Below, piece by piece: positions 1 through 7,545 of a DNA stretch of 8,408 nucleotides. Source of the DNA: Pseudomonadota bacterium (lineage in GTDB: Bacteria; Pseudomonadota; Alphaproteobacteria; Rhizobiales; Beijerinckiaceae); the NCBI GenBank assembly GCA_023423995.1, contig JAFAEL010000047.1, positions 1 to 8,408 on the forward strand, read 5' to 3'. The notes beneath the pieces were generated by a model, which had not been told where the DNA came from, did no database searches, and saw only the letters and a program-made list of their open reading frames with translations. The position numbers were made by a program, and so were the translations under genes. The first letter of the stretch is position 1, and every line of letters starts with the position of its first letter.

Positions 1-1
1 C

Positions 2-1444
2 GACGCCTATGAGACGGGCCGGCGCGAGGAGGGCGCGAACCCCCAGCACGCCGCCGACGTCTCGCTCGTCTGGTTCGAACATGTCGACCGGTTCTGGGAT
101 TTCGATCCCGTCCAGTTCGCCTTCGGCGTGATGACCCGCTCGAAGGCCATCACCTACGACAACCTGCGGCTGCGGGCGCCGGAATTCGTCGACAAGGTCG
201 ACCGGACCTTCGCGGAAGGCGTCCGGCGGGCCGGCTTCGATGTGAATCTCGACAAGCCGGTCGTCCCGATGTTCCAGCCCTTCAAGCTGCGCGAGATGCG
301 GATCGAGAACCGCACCGTCCTGTCGCCCATGTGCATGTACTCCGCCCAGGAAGGCGTGCCCGGCGACTGGCACCTCGTCCATTACGGCTCCCGTGCGATC
401 GGCGGCGCGGGCCTCCTCTTCACGGAAATGACCTGCGTCGGGCGGGATGCCCGCATCACGCCCGGCTGCACGGGAATGTGGAACGACGAGCAGGAGGCCG
501 CCTGGAAGCGTATCGTTGGCTTCGTCCACGCGAACTCGGCCGCGAAGATCTGCCTCCAGCTGGGCCATGCCGGCCGGAAGGGGGCGACCAAGCTCATGTG
601 GGAGGGCATGGACCGCCCGCTCGAGGAAGGTGGATGGGAGGTCCTGTCGGCCTCTCCGCTGCCCTATTATCCGGACAGCCAGATGCCGCGCGAGATGAGC
701 CGCGCCGACATGGACAGGGTGAAAGCCGAGTTCGTCCAGGCCACGCTGCGTGGTGAGCGTGCCGGCTTCGACATGGTCGAGATGCACGCCGCCCACGGCT
801 ACCTGCTCGCGAGCTTCCTCTCCCCGCTAACGAACCGGCGCACGGACCAGTATGGCGGCTCGCTCGAGAACCGCATCCGCTTCCCGCTCGAGGTTTTCGA
901 GGCGATGCGCGAGGTCTGGCCCGCGCACAAGCCGATGTCCGTCCGCCTGTCTGCGACGGACTGGGCCGAGGGTGGCCTGTCGGCGGAGGATTCTGTCGAG
1001 ATCGCGCGCGCCTTCGCCCGCGCCGGCGTCGACCTCGTGGATGTCTCGACGGGACAGACCGTCCGTGAGGCGCGTCCGATCTATGGCCGGATGTTCCAGA
1101 CGCCCTTCTCCGACCAGATCCGGAACGAGGCGAAGGTCGCGACCATGTGCGTCGGCAACATCACGACGGCCGACCAGGTGAACACGATCCTGGCGGCGGG
1201 CCGCGCTGACCTCGTCGCCCTCGGCCGGCCTCACCTCGTCGATCCCGCCTTCACCCTGAAGGCTGCCGCCTGGTACGGCGCGGCCGCGATCCATTGCCCG
1301 CCGCAATACGCGCCCGGCAAGGACCAGATCTTCAGGAACAGCGTTCGGGACCGCGCGGACCTGGACGACCTGAAGATCCGCGGCAAGCCGAAGACACGCG
1401 CCGAGCTTGCCATGGGCCGGGACACCCCTCTTGCAGCAGAGTGA
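2..1444 (+). CDS. Bifunctional salicylyl-CoA 5-hydroxylase/oxidoreductase-type flavoprotein, C-terminal part (5' partial)
   Basis: The reading frame is open from the left edge, so this is the last 480 residues of a longer protein. Residues are counted from the first visible codon. Residues 1-85 look like the end of an FAD monooxygenase half (WFEHVDRF, then LTRS-type [15 protein letters not shown]). A complete Old Yellow Enzyme-like FMN barrel follows from about residue 90 (MFQPFKLRE). It has YqjM-type motifs: SPMCMYS with Cys111 and Tyr113, LGHAGRKG near 187-194, HAAHGYL with His262, His265 and Tyr267, the [18 protein letters not shown] signature, and ALGRPHL for FMN phosphate. This fused architecture is known for salicylyl-CoA 5-hydroxylase and for 2-aminobenzoyl-CoA monooxygenase/reductase, cytosolic enzymes that hydroxylate and reduce aromatic acyl-CoA thioesters. 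Which substrate applies cannot be decided here, because the monooxygenase domain and neighbouring catabolic genes lie outside. An internal ATG at 128 is not a credible start, since homology continues upstream of it. Confidence 0.88.
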   Translation, partial: DAYETGRREEGANPQHAADVSLVWFEHVDRFWDFDPVQFAFGVMTRSKAITYDNLRLRAPEFVDKVDRTFAEGVRRAGFDVNLDKPVVPMFQPFKLREMRIENRTVLSPMCMYSAQEGVPGDWHLVHYGSRAIGGAGLLFTEMTCVGRDARITPGCTGMWNDEQEAAWKRIVGFVHANSAAKICLQLGHAGRKGATKLMWEGMDRPLEEGGWEVLSASPLPYYPDSQMPREMSRADMDRVKAEFVQATLRGERAGFDMVEMHAAHGYLLASFLSPLTNRRTDQYGGSLENRIRFPLEVFEAMREVWPAHKPMSVRLSATDWAEGGLSAEDSVEIARAFARAGVDLVDVSTGQTVREARPIYGRMFQTPFSDQIRNEAKVATMCVGNITTADQVNTILAAGRADLVALGRPHLVDPAFTLKAAAWYGAAAIHCPPQYAPGKDQIFRNSVRDRADLDDLKIRGKPKTRAELAMGRDTPLAAE

Positions 1445-1480
1445 CTGTCGCGCCACACTTGTTGTGGGCCGGCAACACCT

Positions 1481-1485
1481 GGAGG
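1481..1485 (+). promoter_or_regulatory. Ribosome binding site deciding the start of the coiled-coil gene
   Basis: GGAGG lies five bases before the ATG at 1491. The same frame is open further upstream, inside the flavoprotein gene, but no comparable site precedes those earlier start codons. This supports the 98-residue form. Confidence 0.6.
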
Positions 1486-1490
1486 TCTGC

Positions 1491-1787
1491 ATGACGGATG
1501 TCGCGTTGCTTGAACGACGTGTCACCACCCTCGAGCAGGAGGTCGAGGGTGAGAAGCTCGTCACGCGGCATATCCTGGAGCAGACGCGCAGGAACGCCGA
1601 CGATCTCGCGGTGATCAAGGCCCGTTTGGTTGCACACGACCGTCGCTTCGACAGCCACGACGCCCGCTTCGACCGGCTCGAAGGGGAGATCCGCGGCTTG
1701 AAGACCGACTTCGCGAACCTTCGACGGGATCTCCCGGCAATGGTCGCCGAGACGCTGCGCGAGGTTCTGCGCGAGCGGGACCGCTGA
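1491..1787 (+). CDS. Small coiled-coil protein of unknown function
   Basis: A 98-residue protein made almost entirely of charged helix. It begins MTDVALLERRVTTLEQEVEGE with leucine/valine heptads, passes through a stretch repeating the unit (H/F)DxRFD (DRRFDSHDARFDRLEGEI, about residues 50-67), and ends in LPAMVAETLREVLRERDR. It has no signal peptide, cysteine or membrane segment, so it is probably a cytosolic homo-oligomeric coiled coil. Similar short RFDR-repeat proteins are common in Proteobacteria and carry no assigned function. It starts 46 bases after the flavoprotein stop on the same strand with its own good ribosome site, so cotranscription is possible but unproven. Its stop lies only 22 bases from the stop of the opposing DUF2155 gene. 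Base composition and codon use match the neighbours. I do not recognise a specific family and assign no role. Confidence 0.68.
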   Translation: MTDVALLERRVTTLEQEVEGEKLVTRHILEQTRRNADDLAVIKARLVAHDRRFDSHDARFDRLEGEIRGLKTDFANLRRDLPAMVAETLREVLRERDR

Positions 1788-1809
1788 CAGCGGGGTACCT
1801 GCCGCCTGG

Positions 1810-2457
1810 CTACCGCCCGGGATTGAACCCGCCGTAGCCTTGCATCGGCGGCGGAGGCGCGGAGGGCTGGTTCGTCGGGAAGAAGCGCCGGCTCGGCGCC
1901 TGGGCGGGCCGGACCTCGCGCCCCTGCGGCTCAGCCACGTCGATCTGGCCGGATGCGTTGGTGCGGCGCGATTCGCGCACGCTTTCGCTCCGCCCACGCC
2001 GGCCCTGCTCACGCTCCGGCCGCGAGGCAACGACGGGAGCGTCGTCGCCTTCCTTCGGCTCGGCGATGACCGTCGTGCCGCCTTTGCAATCCGTCAGCCA
2101 GACATCATAGACGGCGTGCTCGATCGCGTGCAGGCCCGGGCTCGCGGCGAACATCCAGCCCGTGAAGATGCGCCGATAGGTGTTCTCGAGGGTGACCTCG
2201 TCCACCTCGAGAAAGGCGTCCGTCAGCGGGCTCTCGGTGGCCGGGCGCGAATAGCAGACGCGCGGCGTGATCTGCAGGGCCCCGAACTGCACGGTTTCGT
2301 CGACCGAAACCTCGAACGAGATGATCCGTCCCGTGATCTTGTCGAGACCGTTGAACACGGCGGTCGGGTTCTTGATCTTGTCTGCCGAGGCTGGCGCGGC
2401 CGCAAGGGCCGCGACAAGCGCCGCCAAGCCCGCCGTCGCGTGTCTGATGTGCCGCAT
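1810..2457 (-). CDS. Secreted DUF2155 domain-containing protein
   Basis: A 215-residue protein starting at the ATG complementary to 2455-2457. Residues 1-25 form a signal peptide: basic start MRHIRH, an alanine/leucine core, and the cleavage-type end APASA before DKIKN. Residues 30-125 match the alphaproteobacterial DUF2155 pattern: VFNGLDKITGRIISFEV, a VQFGALQITPRVCYSRP block with Cys68, RRIFTGWMFAASPGLHAIEH, and YDVWLTDCK with Cys124. The two cysteines could form a periplasmic disulfide. Residues 130-215 are a low-complexity arginine- and proline-rich tail ending PPPPMQGYGGFNPGR, longer than I expect for the family. The biochemical function is unknown. It is last in the operon, 11 bases after the cupin stop, and lacks an obvious Shine-Dalgarno site, which fits translational coupling. 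In many Alphaproteobacteria a DUF2155 gene sits beside the NDUFA12 gene, as here (recalled knowledge). Confidence 0.88.
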   Translation of the reverse strand: MRHIRHATAGLAALVAALAAAPASADKIKNPTAVFNGLDKITGRIISFEVSVDETVQFGALQITPRVCYSRPATESPLTDAFLEVDEVTLENTYRRIFTGWMFAASPGLHAIEHAVYDVWLTDCKGGTTVIAEPKEGDDAPVVASRPEREQGRRGRSESVRESRRTNASGQIDVAEPQGREVRPAQAPSRRFFPTNQPSAPPPPMQGYGGFNPGR

Positions 2458-2468
2458 CGAGTAGGTCG

Positions 2469-2765
2469 CTAGCTCTGCCGCTTGATCTCGATTTCGAGGA
2501 ACGCGAAGGGCTTGCCCGACCCGTTCACCACGTTGTGTTCCACCCCCTCGGGACGAAAGTAAGGCTTGGCGAAGCCGAGAGGCGCTTCCCGGACCACGTC
2601 GCCCGGCTCCTCCAGGATCAATTTCCCGTCGTCCAGCGGCACGACGACATAGTCGTGCCCGTGCCGGTGCCAGCCCGTCTCGGCGCCCTCGGCGAAGCTC
2701 CACTTGGTGACGACGACCTGGTCGTTGTCGACCATGACCTCTGGGACGGCTTTCTCGCGTGCCAT
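2469..2765 (-). CDS. Small single-domain cupin protein
   Basis: A 98-residue protein that is one cupin beta-barrel. Motif 1 is GWHRHGHDYVVVPLDDG, giving His33 and His35 of the usual HxH, with an extra His37. The glutamate normally four residues after HxH is replaced by valine at 40. Motif 2 is PEGVEHNVVN with His77, fitting PxGxxHxxxN. It therefore keeps three classic metal-binding histidines but lacks the Glu ligand; His37 might substitute. Substrate and reaction cannot be inferred: small cupins of this kind include dioxygenases, isomerases and pure binding proteins. I chose the ATG at 2765 because GTAGGA lies just upstream and the domain begins soon after; the open frame further upstream overlaps the NDUFA12 gene and shows no homology. 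It is the middle gene of the operon, four bases after the NDUFA12 stop. No signal peptide, so probably cytosolic. Confidence 0.85.
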   Translation of the reverse strand: MAREKAVPEVMVDNDQVVVTKWSFAEGAETGWHRHGHDYVVVPLDDGKLILEEPGDVVREAPLGFAKPYFRPEGVEHNVVNGSGKPFAFLEIEIKRQS

Positions 2766-2769
2766 GATC

Positions 2770-3300
2770 CTACCCTGCCTGCGGCTGGCGCAAATCGACG
2801 CCGTGGGTGCCGGGATGCGCGTCCGGACGTGCCACATCGCGACCGTCCGGCGACATGCCGTCGGCGTCATGCCCGAAGGGTGCCCAGCCATCCGGAGACC
2901 AGGCGACGTAATCGCCCGTGGCCGGCGGGCGCTCGCCGGCAGCGTTGGTCGAGCCCTGCGGCCGGTAGGCGTCCGGCGAGCCCGTCATGTTGGGAACGTA
3001 GGGCTTCTCCCACTCGCGGGGCACCCAGTTCTGCTCGGTCGGCGGAATGTCGTGGGTATGCGCGAGCCAGCCGCGCCAGCCGGGCGGGACCCGCGAGGCC
3101 TCTGCCTCGCCATTGTAGACCACCCAGCGCCGCTCCGGCCCGATCGACGGGTCGATCATGTGATCGGCCGCGCGATAGTACTGGTTGCCGAACTGGTCGG
3201 TGCCGACGAGCTGACCCTTCTGGCGCGTGTAGAGCCACGTGCCCCAGGTCTGGCCGTTCCACCAGGTGAAGGTGCGGGTCAGGAATTCTTTGAGCGTCAT
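2770..3300 (-). CDS. NADH:ubiquinone oxidoreductase subunit NDUFA12 family protein
   Basis: A 176-residue protein of the NDUFA12 (B17.2) family, an accessory subunit on the peripheral arm of respiratory complex I, on the cytoplasmic side of the inner membrane in bacteria. Landmarks in order: FTWWNGQTWGTW (11-22), LVGTDQFGNQYYR (31-43), IGPERRWVVYNGEAEASRVPPGWRGWLAHT (53-82), IPPTEQNWVPREWEKPYVPNMTGSPDAYRPQGST (85-118) and RPPATGDYVAWSPDG (124-138). Homologues I recall end near this last block, at about 130-140 residues. Here about 39 more residues follow, rich in Gly, Asp, Pro and His (GHDADGMSPDGRD, DAHPGTHGVD). The ATG at 3300 gives the family start MTLKEFL. The gene is first in a three-gene operon with the cupin and the DUF2155 protein and diverges from nrdJ. 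The ribosome site is weak. Confidence 0.93.
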   Translation of the reverse strand: MTLKEFLTRTFTWWNGQTWGTWLYTRQKGQLVGTDQFGNQYYRAADHMIDPSIGPERRWVVYNGEAEASRVPPGWRGWLAHTHDIPPTEQNWVPREWEKPYVPNMTGSPDAYRPQGSTNAAGERPPATGDYVAWSPDGWAPFGHDADGMSPDGRDVARPDAHPGTHGVDLRQPQAG

Positions 3301-3322
3301 GAGCCGGGTCGCGGTTTCGCGA

Positions 3323-3351
3323 CATATGACGATGGAGGCGCGCCCTGTCCA
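3323..3351 (-). promoter_or_regulatory. Candidate promoter of the NDUFA12-cupin-DUF2155 operon
   Basis: Read on the minus strand, TGGACA (complement of 3346-3351) matches a -35 element at five of six bases. After exactly 17 bases comes CATATG (3323-3328), a weaker -10 element. Initiation would fall near 3316, leaving a leader of about 15 bases before the ATG at 3300. This is inferred from spacing and hexamer match only; alphaproteobacterial promoters are loosely conserved. Confidence 0.35.
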
Positions 3352-3410
3352 GGATGGCGCAACGCCGCTCGGATGCGGGCGCTCCTCCCGAGTCGTCCAG
3401 CCGGGCCGCG

Positions 3411-3418
3411 TTAACCAT
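3411..3418 (+). promoter_or_regulatory. CtrA-like half site (TTAACCAT)
   Basis: TTAACCAT is the half-site form recognised by the alphaproteobacterial cell-cycle regulator CtrA. The full TTAA-N7-TTAA motif is not completed here, because the expected second TTAA is absent. A further GTTAAC lies at 3531-3536, beside the nrdJ -35 element. Eight bases is short, so chance is possible; the setting between two divergent promoters makes it worth recording. Confidence 0.2.
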
Positions 3419-3474
3419 CCGCCACTGCCCTGCCGCCGCAAGACCTAGTGGCCCGACCGGGGCCACGCGGCGGC

Positions 3475-3483
3475 TTGTCCACA
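3475..3483 (+). promoter_or_regulatory. DnaA-box-like site (TTGTCCACA)
   Basis: TTGTCCACA differs from the consensus DnaA box TTATCCACA at one position. It sits inside a short inverted repeat, CTTGT-CC-ACAAG (3474-3485), about 46 bases upstream of the nrdJ -35 element. DnaA is known to control ribonucleotide reductase genes in E. coli and Caulobacter, so a site here would be sensible. A single site is weak evidence. Confidence 0.3.
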
Positions 3484-3528
3484 AGCTCCCAGGGCTCGAA
3501 ACCCACCGAATCTCAGCCTGTTAGGGTT

Positions 3529-3557
3529 TTGTTAACAGCCGGAACAATCACTATATG
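3529..3557 (+). promoter_or_regulatory. Candidate nrdJ promoter
   Basis: TTGTTA (3529-3534) and TATATG (3552-3557) are separated by exactly 17 bases, matching sigma-70 -35 and -10 elements at four of six bases each. It is the most AT-rich patch of the divergent region, and the only place where both elements and spacing agree ahead of nrdJ. Initiation would be near 3564, giving a leader of about 260 bases before the ATG at 3824. Confidence 0.5.
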
Positions 3558-3563
3558 TCGTAG
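3548..3563 (+). promoter_or_regulatory. NrdR box 1, overlapping the nrdJ -10 element
   Basis: TCACTATATGTCGTAG aligns with the NrdR consensus acaCwAtATaTwGtgt; the ten-base core CTATATGTCG agrees at eight positions. NrdR is the ATP/dATP-sensing repressor that controls most bacterial ribonucleotide reductase operons. Overlap with the -10 hexamer is the usual repressing position. A second box lies 33 bases downstream, centre to centre. Confidence 0.55.
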
Positions 3564-3580
3564 GTTGCGTGAGTAGGCGG

Positions 3581-3596
3581 ACCCCAGATTTGGGGA
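3581..3596 (+). promoter_or_regulatory. NrdR box 2, just downstream of the predicted nrdJ start
   Basis: ACCCCAGATTTGGGGA is an almost perfect palindrome (CCCCA-GATT-TGGGG) that keeps the most conserved NrdR positions C.A.AT.T.G (core 3584-3593, six of ten core bases). Its centre is 33 bases from box 1, close to three helical turns, as expected for tandem NrdR boxes, which bind cooperatively. Alone it would be weak; the pairing and its place ahead of a ribonucleotide reductase gene give it weight. Confidence 0.5.
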
Positions 3597-3781
3597 TGAG
3601 TGTCATGTTTGCATCTTGTCGCTTCCGCACGACTCGGGCTAGCTCATCACCGTCTCAGGACGGCAATGCGCCGGCCGGCAGGCAACCTTCTGTCTTCTCG
3701 TCACGGACGACCCGGTCCCGGCACCCAGCCGGGGATCGCGGGATCGTGCGCGCCGGCGGAAGGCTCTGAGCGGGGCAGCTT

Positions 3782-3808
3782 CACGTTTCCGGTCGAGGAC
3801 CGGACGTG
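3782..3808 (+). promoter_or_regulatory. Hairpin immediately upstream of the nrdJ ribosome site
   Basis: TCCGGTC (3788-3794) pairs perfectly with GACCGGA (3798-3804) around a GAG loop. The stem extends through CACG (3782-3785) with CGTG (3805-3808) across a two-base bulge. The strand CGTG can instead face CACG at 3811-3814, which touches the GGGGA ribosome site (3814-3818). The folds exclude each other, so structure here could tune nrdJ translation. Seen by pairing only. Confidence 0.4.
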
Positions 3809-3823
3809 TTCACGGGGATATCG

Positions 3824-6800
3824 ATGCGGATCGAGCGGCGACACACCACGGCCAACACCTCGCCCTACGAGGCGATCCCGTTCCGGAAAACCGTGAGCGA
3901 GATCCGCAATCCGGACGGTTCGATCGTCTTCCGGCTCGAAGGCATCCAGGTCCCCGAGTCGTGGTCGCAGGTCGCCGCCGACGTCCTCGCGCAGAAGTAT
4001 TTCCGCAAGGCCGGCGTCCCCGCGCGCCTCAAGAAGGTCGAGGAGAACGCCGTCCCGTCCTGGCTGTGGCGCTCGGTCCCCGACGAGGACGCTCTCGCCG
4101 AGTTGCCCGAATCGGAGCGCTACGTCTCCGAGATCTCCGCCACCCAGGTCTTCGACCGGCTCGCCGGATGCTGGACCTACTGGGGCTGGAAGGGCCGCTA
4201 CTTCACGAGCGAGGAGGATGCGCGGGCCTTCTATGACGAGCTCCGCTTCATGCTGGCCGCGCAGATGTGCGCGCCGAACTCGCCGCAATGGTTCAACACC
4301 GGCCTGCACTGGGCCTATGGCATCGACGGCCCCGGCCAGGGCCATTTCTACGTCGACCCCTTCACGGGCAAGCTGACCCAGTCCGACTCGGCCTACGAGC
4401 ACCCGCAGCCGCATGCCTGCTTCATCCAGGGCGTCGAGGACGACCTGGTGAACGAGGGCGGCATCATGGACCTCTGGGTCCGCGAGGCACGCCTCTTCAA
4501 GTACGGCTCGGGCACCGGCTCCAACTTCTCGCGCCTCCGCGGCGAGGGCGAGAAGCTGTCGGGCGGCGGCAAGTCCTCCGGCCTGATGTCCTTCCTGAAG
4601 ATCGGCGACCGGGCGGCCGGCGCGATCAAGTCGGGCGGCACGACCCGCCGCGCCGCCAAGATGGTCGTCGTCGACATCGATCACCCCGACATCGAGACCT
4701 ATATCGACTGGAAGGTCCGCGAGGAGCAGAAGGTCGCCGCGCTCGTCACAGGATCCAAGGTCGCTTCCAAGCACCTCAAGGCGGTGCTCAAGGCCTGCGT
4801 GAACTGCGAGGGCGAGGGCGACAGCTGCTACGACCCGGAGAAGAACCCGGCGCTGAAGCGCGAGATCAAGCTCGCCCGCCGCGCCCAGGTGCCGGACAAC
4901 TACATCCGCCGCGTGATCCAGATGGCCAAGATGGGCCACACCACGCTCGACTTCCCGGTCCTCGACACCGACTGGGATTCGGAAGCCTATCTCACCGTCT
5001 CCGGCCAGAACTCCAACAACTCCGTGTCCCTGACGGACGACTTCCTGCGGGCCGTCGAGGCGGATGCCGACTGGAAGCTGATCCGCCGCACGGACGGCAA
5101 GATCGCCAGGACTCTCAAGGCGAAGGACCTCTGGGAGAAGATCGGCTTCGCCGCCTGGGCGTCGGCCGATCCCGGCCTGCACTTCAACACGACCATGAAC
5201 GACTGGCACACCTGCCCGGCGGGCGGGCGGATCCGGGCGTCCAATCCGTGCTCGGAGTACATGTTCCTCGACGACACGGCCTGCAATCTCGCCTCGGCGA
5301 ACCTGCTGACCTTCTACGATCGCGAGACGCGCCGCTTCGATGTCGACAGCTACGAGCACCTCGTCCGGCTGTGGACGATCGTGCTCGAGATCTCCGTCAC
5401 CATGGCGCAGTTCCCGTCGAAGGAGATCGCGCAGCTCTCCTACGAGTACCGCACGCTCGGCCTCGGCTATGCCAATATCGGCGGCCTGCTCATGACGATG
5501 GGCCTCCCCTATGACTCGCCGGAAGGCCGCTCGCTCTGCGGCGCGCTCACGGCGATCATGACGGGAATCAGCTACGCGACCTCGGCCGAGATGGCGAAGG
5601 AGCTCGGGCCCTTCCCGCGCTATGCCGAGAACGCGGACGCGATGCTGCGCGTCATCCGCAACCACCGCCGCGCCGCCCATGGCGAGGAGCTCGGCTACGA
5701 GTTCCTGCAGCAGAACCCGGTCCCGCTCGACCGCACGCATTGCCCGCAGCCCGATCTCGTCCAGCGCGCCGCCGCCGCCTGGGATCGTGCCCTCGTGCTC
5801 GGCCGCGAGAACGGCTTTCGGAATGCCCAGGCGACCGTCATTGCCCCGACGGGGACCATCGGCCTCGTCATGGATTGCGACACGACCGGCATCGAGCCGG
5901 ATTTCGCGCTCGTCAAATTCAAGAAGCTGGCCGGCGGCGGCTACTTCAAGATCATCAACCGGGCCGTGCCGGATGCTCTGCGCCGCCTCGGCTACCGCGA
6001 GCACGAGATCGCCGAGATCGAGGCCTATGCGGTCGGCCACGGCTCCATGAAGCAGGCGCCCGCCATCAACCCGACGACCCTCCGGTCGAAAGGCTTCACG
6101 GACGAGAAGATCGAGGCCGTCGAGGCCGGGCTGAAGAGCGCCTTCGACATCAAGTTCGTGTTCAACAAGTGGTCGCTCGGCGCGGACTTCCTCACCGGCG
6201 CCCTCAAGGTTCCGGCCGAGAAGCTGGAGGACCCGTCCTTCGAGCTGCTCCGCTTCCTCGGCTTCTCCAAGTCGGACATCGACGCCGCGAACATCCATGT
6301 CTGCGGCGCCATGACCCTCGAGGGCGCCCCGCACCTGAAGACCGAGCACTACCCGGTCTTCGATTGCGCCAATCCCTGCGGGCGGCTCGGCAAGCGCTAT
6401 CTCTCGGTCGAGAGCCACATCCGCATGATGGCGGCGGCGCAGCCCTTCATCTCGGGCGCGATCTCCAAGACCATCAACATGCCGAACGACGCGACGGTCG
6501 AGGATTGCAAGAACGCCTACCGCCTCTCCTGGCGCCTGGCCCTGAAGGCCAACGCGCTCTACCGCGACGGCTCGAAGCTCTCGCAGCCCCTCAACTCGGC
6601 GCTCGTGGCCGATGACGAGGACGACGTCGACGAGGCCGTCGAGGCCCTCCTGGCGCAGCCCTCGGCCGCCCGCACGGCGGCGGTCGCCGAGCGCATCGTC
6701 GAGAAGGTCATCGAGCGGGTCGAGCGCGTCGAGGTCCCGGTCCGCACCCGCGAAAAGATGCCGGACCGCCGCACCGGCTACATCCAGAAGGCCGTGGTCG

Positions 6801-7543
6801 GCGGCCACAAGGTCTACATCCACACCGGCGAGTACCAGGACGGGCGCCTCGGCGAGATCTTCATCGACATGCACAAGGAGGGCGCGGCCTTCCGGGCGAT
6901 GATGAACAATTTCGCCATCGCGATCTCGCTCGGCCTGCAATACGGCGTGCCGCTGGAGGAATACGTGGAGGCCTTCACCTTCACGCGCTTCGAGCCGGCC
7001 GGCTTCGTCCAGGGCAACGAGCGCATCAAGAACGCGACCTCGATCCTCGACTACGTCTTCCGCGAGCTCGCGATCTCCTATCTCGGCCGCACGGACCTCG
7101 GTCACGTGAACCCGGAGGAGATCGGCCACGACGTGCTCGGCTCCGGCGAGGCCGAAGGGCGGGCAGCGCCCGCGGGCTCCACCGATGTCGCGCCAGCCGC
7201 GGTCGCGGTCACGGCCCCGATCTCGGCCGGCTTCGTCCGCGGCCGGACGGACCGCTTCCAGGTCCTGGCCGGCGGCCGCGCCGGCGGCCTCGTCCAGGGC
7301 GCGACGGCCCTGAAGGCGGAGCCGGAGCTGCCGCTCGGCGACGAGCCACAGGTCGGCTTCCTGGCCAACCCCGAGCCCACCCCCGCCGCCAAGGCCGCCG
7401 CCACGGTCGCCGAGCGCCGGACCGAGGCGCGCATGAAGGGTTACGAGGGAGAGGCATGCCCCGAATGCGCGAACTTCACGCTGGTGCGGAACGGGACCTG
7501 CTTGAAGTGCGATACTTGTGGCAGCACGACGGGGTGTAGCTAG
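3824..7543 (+). CDS. nrdJ: Vitamin B12-dependent (class II) ribonucleotide reductase
   Basis: A complete 1239-residue NrdJ, the adenosylcobalamin-dependent enzyme that reduces ribonucleotides to deoxyribonucleotides in the cytosol, with or without oxygen. The ATG at 3824 gives the family start MRIERRHT and has GGGGA (3814-3818) five bases upstream; a GTG at 3806 is in frame but poorer. Catalytic residues are present: Cys199 (HACFIQ) and Cys487 (DTACNLAS) as the redox pair, and N474-P-C476-S-E478 with Cys476 as the thiyl radical residue. [11 protein letters not shown] (about 225-235) and [12 protein letters not shown] (about 885-896) are further family blocks. Residues 930-984 are a charged linker, 985-1095 a TSCPD-type domain ([20 protein letters not shown]), and 1096-1208 an Ala/Pro/Arg-rich linker. 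The tail has Cys1212, 1215, 1226, 1229, 1232 and 1238, probably zinc-binding plus a shuttle for reducing the active site. Its promoter appears NrdR-controlled. A very long antisense open frame is a codon-bias shadow. Confidence 0.97.
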   Translation: MRIERRHTTANTSPYEAIPFRKTVSEIRNPDGSIVFRLEGIQVPESWSQVAADVLAQKYFRKAGVPARLKKVEENAVPSWLWRSVPDEDALAELPESERYVSEISATQVFDRLAGCWTYWGWKGRYFTSEEDARAFYDELRFMLAAQMCAPNSPQWFNTGLHWAYGIDGPGQGHFYVDPFTGKLTQSDSAYEHPQPHACFIQGVEDDLVNEGGIMDLWVREARLFKYGSGTGSNFSRLRGEGEKLSGGGKSSGLMSFLKIGDRAAGAIKSGGTTRRAAKMVVVDIDHPDIETYIDWKVREEQKVAALVTGSKVASKHLKAVLKACVNCEGEGDSCYDPEKNPALKREIKLARRAQVPDNYIRRVIQMAKMGHTTLDFPVLDTDWDSEAYLTVSGQNSNNSVSLTDDFLRAVEADADWKLIRRTDGKIARTLKAKDLWEKIGFAAWASADPGLHFNTTMNDWHTCPAGGRIRASNPCSEYMFLDDTACNLASANLLTFYDRETRRFDVDSYEHLVRLWTIVLEISVTMAQFPSKEIAQLSYEYRTLGLGYANIGGLLMTMGLPYDSPEGRSLCGALTAIMTGISYATSAEMAKELGPFPRYAENADAMLRVIRNHRRAAHGEELGYEFLQQNPVPLDRTHCPQPDLVQRAAAAWDRALVLGRENGFRNAQATVIAPTGTIGLVMDCDTTGIEPDFALVKFKKLAGGGYFKIINRAVPDALRRLGYREHEIAEIEAYAVGHGSMKQAPAINPTTLRSKGFTDEKIEAVEAGLKSAFDIKFVFNKWSLGADFLTGALKVPAEKLEDPSFELLRFLGFSKSDIDAANIHVCGAMTLEGAPHLKTEHYPVFDCANPCGRLGKRYLSVESHIRMMAAAQPFISGAISKTINMPNDATVEDCKNAYRLSWRLALKANALYRDGSKLSQPLNSALVADDEDDVDEAVEALLAQPSAARTAAVAERIVEKVIERVERVEVPVRTREKMPDRRTGYIQKAVVGGHKVYIHTGEYQDGRLGEIFIDMHKEGAAFRAMMNNFAIAISLGLQYGVPLEEYVEAFTFTRFEPAGFVQGNERIKNATSILDYVFRELAISYLGRTDLGHVNPEEIGHDVLGSGEAEGRAAPAGSTDVAPAAVAVTAPISAGFVRGRTDRFQVLAGGRAGGLVQGATALKAEPELPLGDEPQVGFLANPEPTPAAKAAATVAERRTEARMKGYEGEACPECANFTLVRNGTCLKCDTCGSTTGCS

Positions 7544-7545
7544 CG

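Larger units (their letters stand above)
3564..3823 (+). other. Long structured 5' leader of nrdJ, no gene seen
   Basis: About 260 bases separate the predicted transcription start from the nrdJ ATG. I see no convincing leader peptide: a short frame starting near 3569-3605 lacks a ribosome site. Simple hairpins are visible: CCGTC-TCAG-GACGG (3650-3663), CCCGGC-ACCCA-GCCGGG (3717-3733), and the start-proximal hairpin listed separately. The conserved B12 box of cobalamin riboswitches (GCCACTG type) is absent from this stretch; the one GCCACTG at 3421 lies upstream of the promoter. I therefore do not call a riboswitch. Confidence 0.45.

Noticed and set aside
1453..1467. Inverted repeat CCACA-CTTGT-TGTGG after the flavoprotein stop as a terminator
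   Set aside because: Only five base pairs and no T tract; too weak to call.
331..1618. Several overlapping frames on both strands across the flavoprotein gene
   Set aside because: They are arginine/proline-rich shadows of a GC-rich gene whose real frame carries all Old Yellow Enzyme motifs.
1781..1793. CCGCT-GAC-AGCGG hairpin between the convergent coiled-coil and DUF2155 genes as a terminator
   Set aside because: Five base pairs without a T tract, overlapping the stop codon; likely chance in GC-rich DNA.
3421..3427. GCCACTG as the B12 box of a cobalamin riboswitch for nrdJ
   Set aside because: It lies about 100 bases upstream of the predicted nrdJ promoter and lacks the other conserved riboswitch segments around it.
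2535..3448. Plus-strand frames opposite the NDUFA12-cupin operon
   Set aside because: No recognisable domain or ribosome site; the minus-strand genes explain this DNA.
3569..3769. A 66-codon frame in the nrdJ leader as a possible regulatory leader peptide
   Set aside because: No convincing ribosome site, Arg/Ser-rich composition typical of noncoding GC-rich DNA, and no notable codon run.
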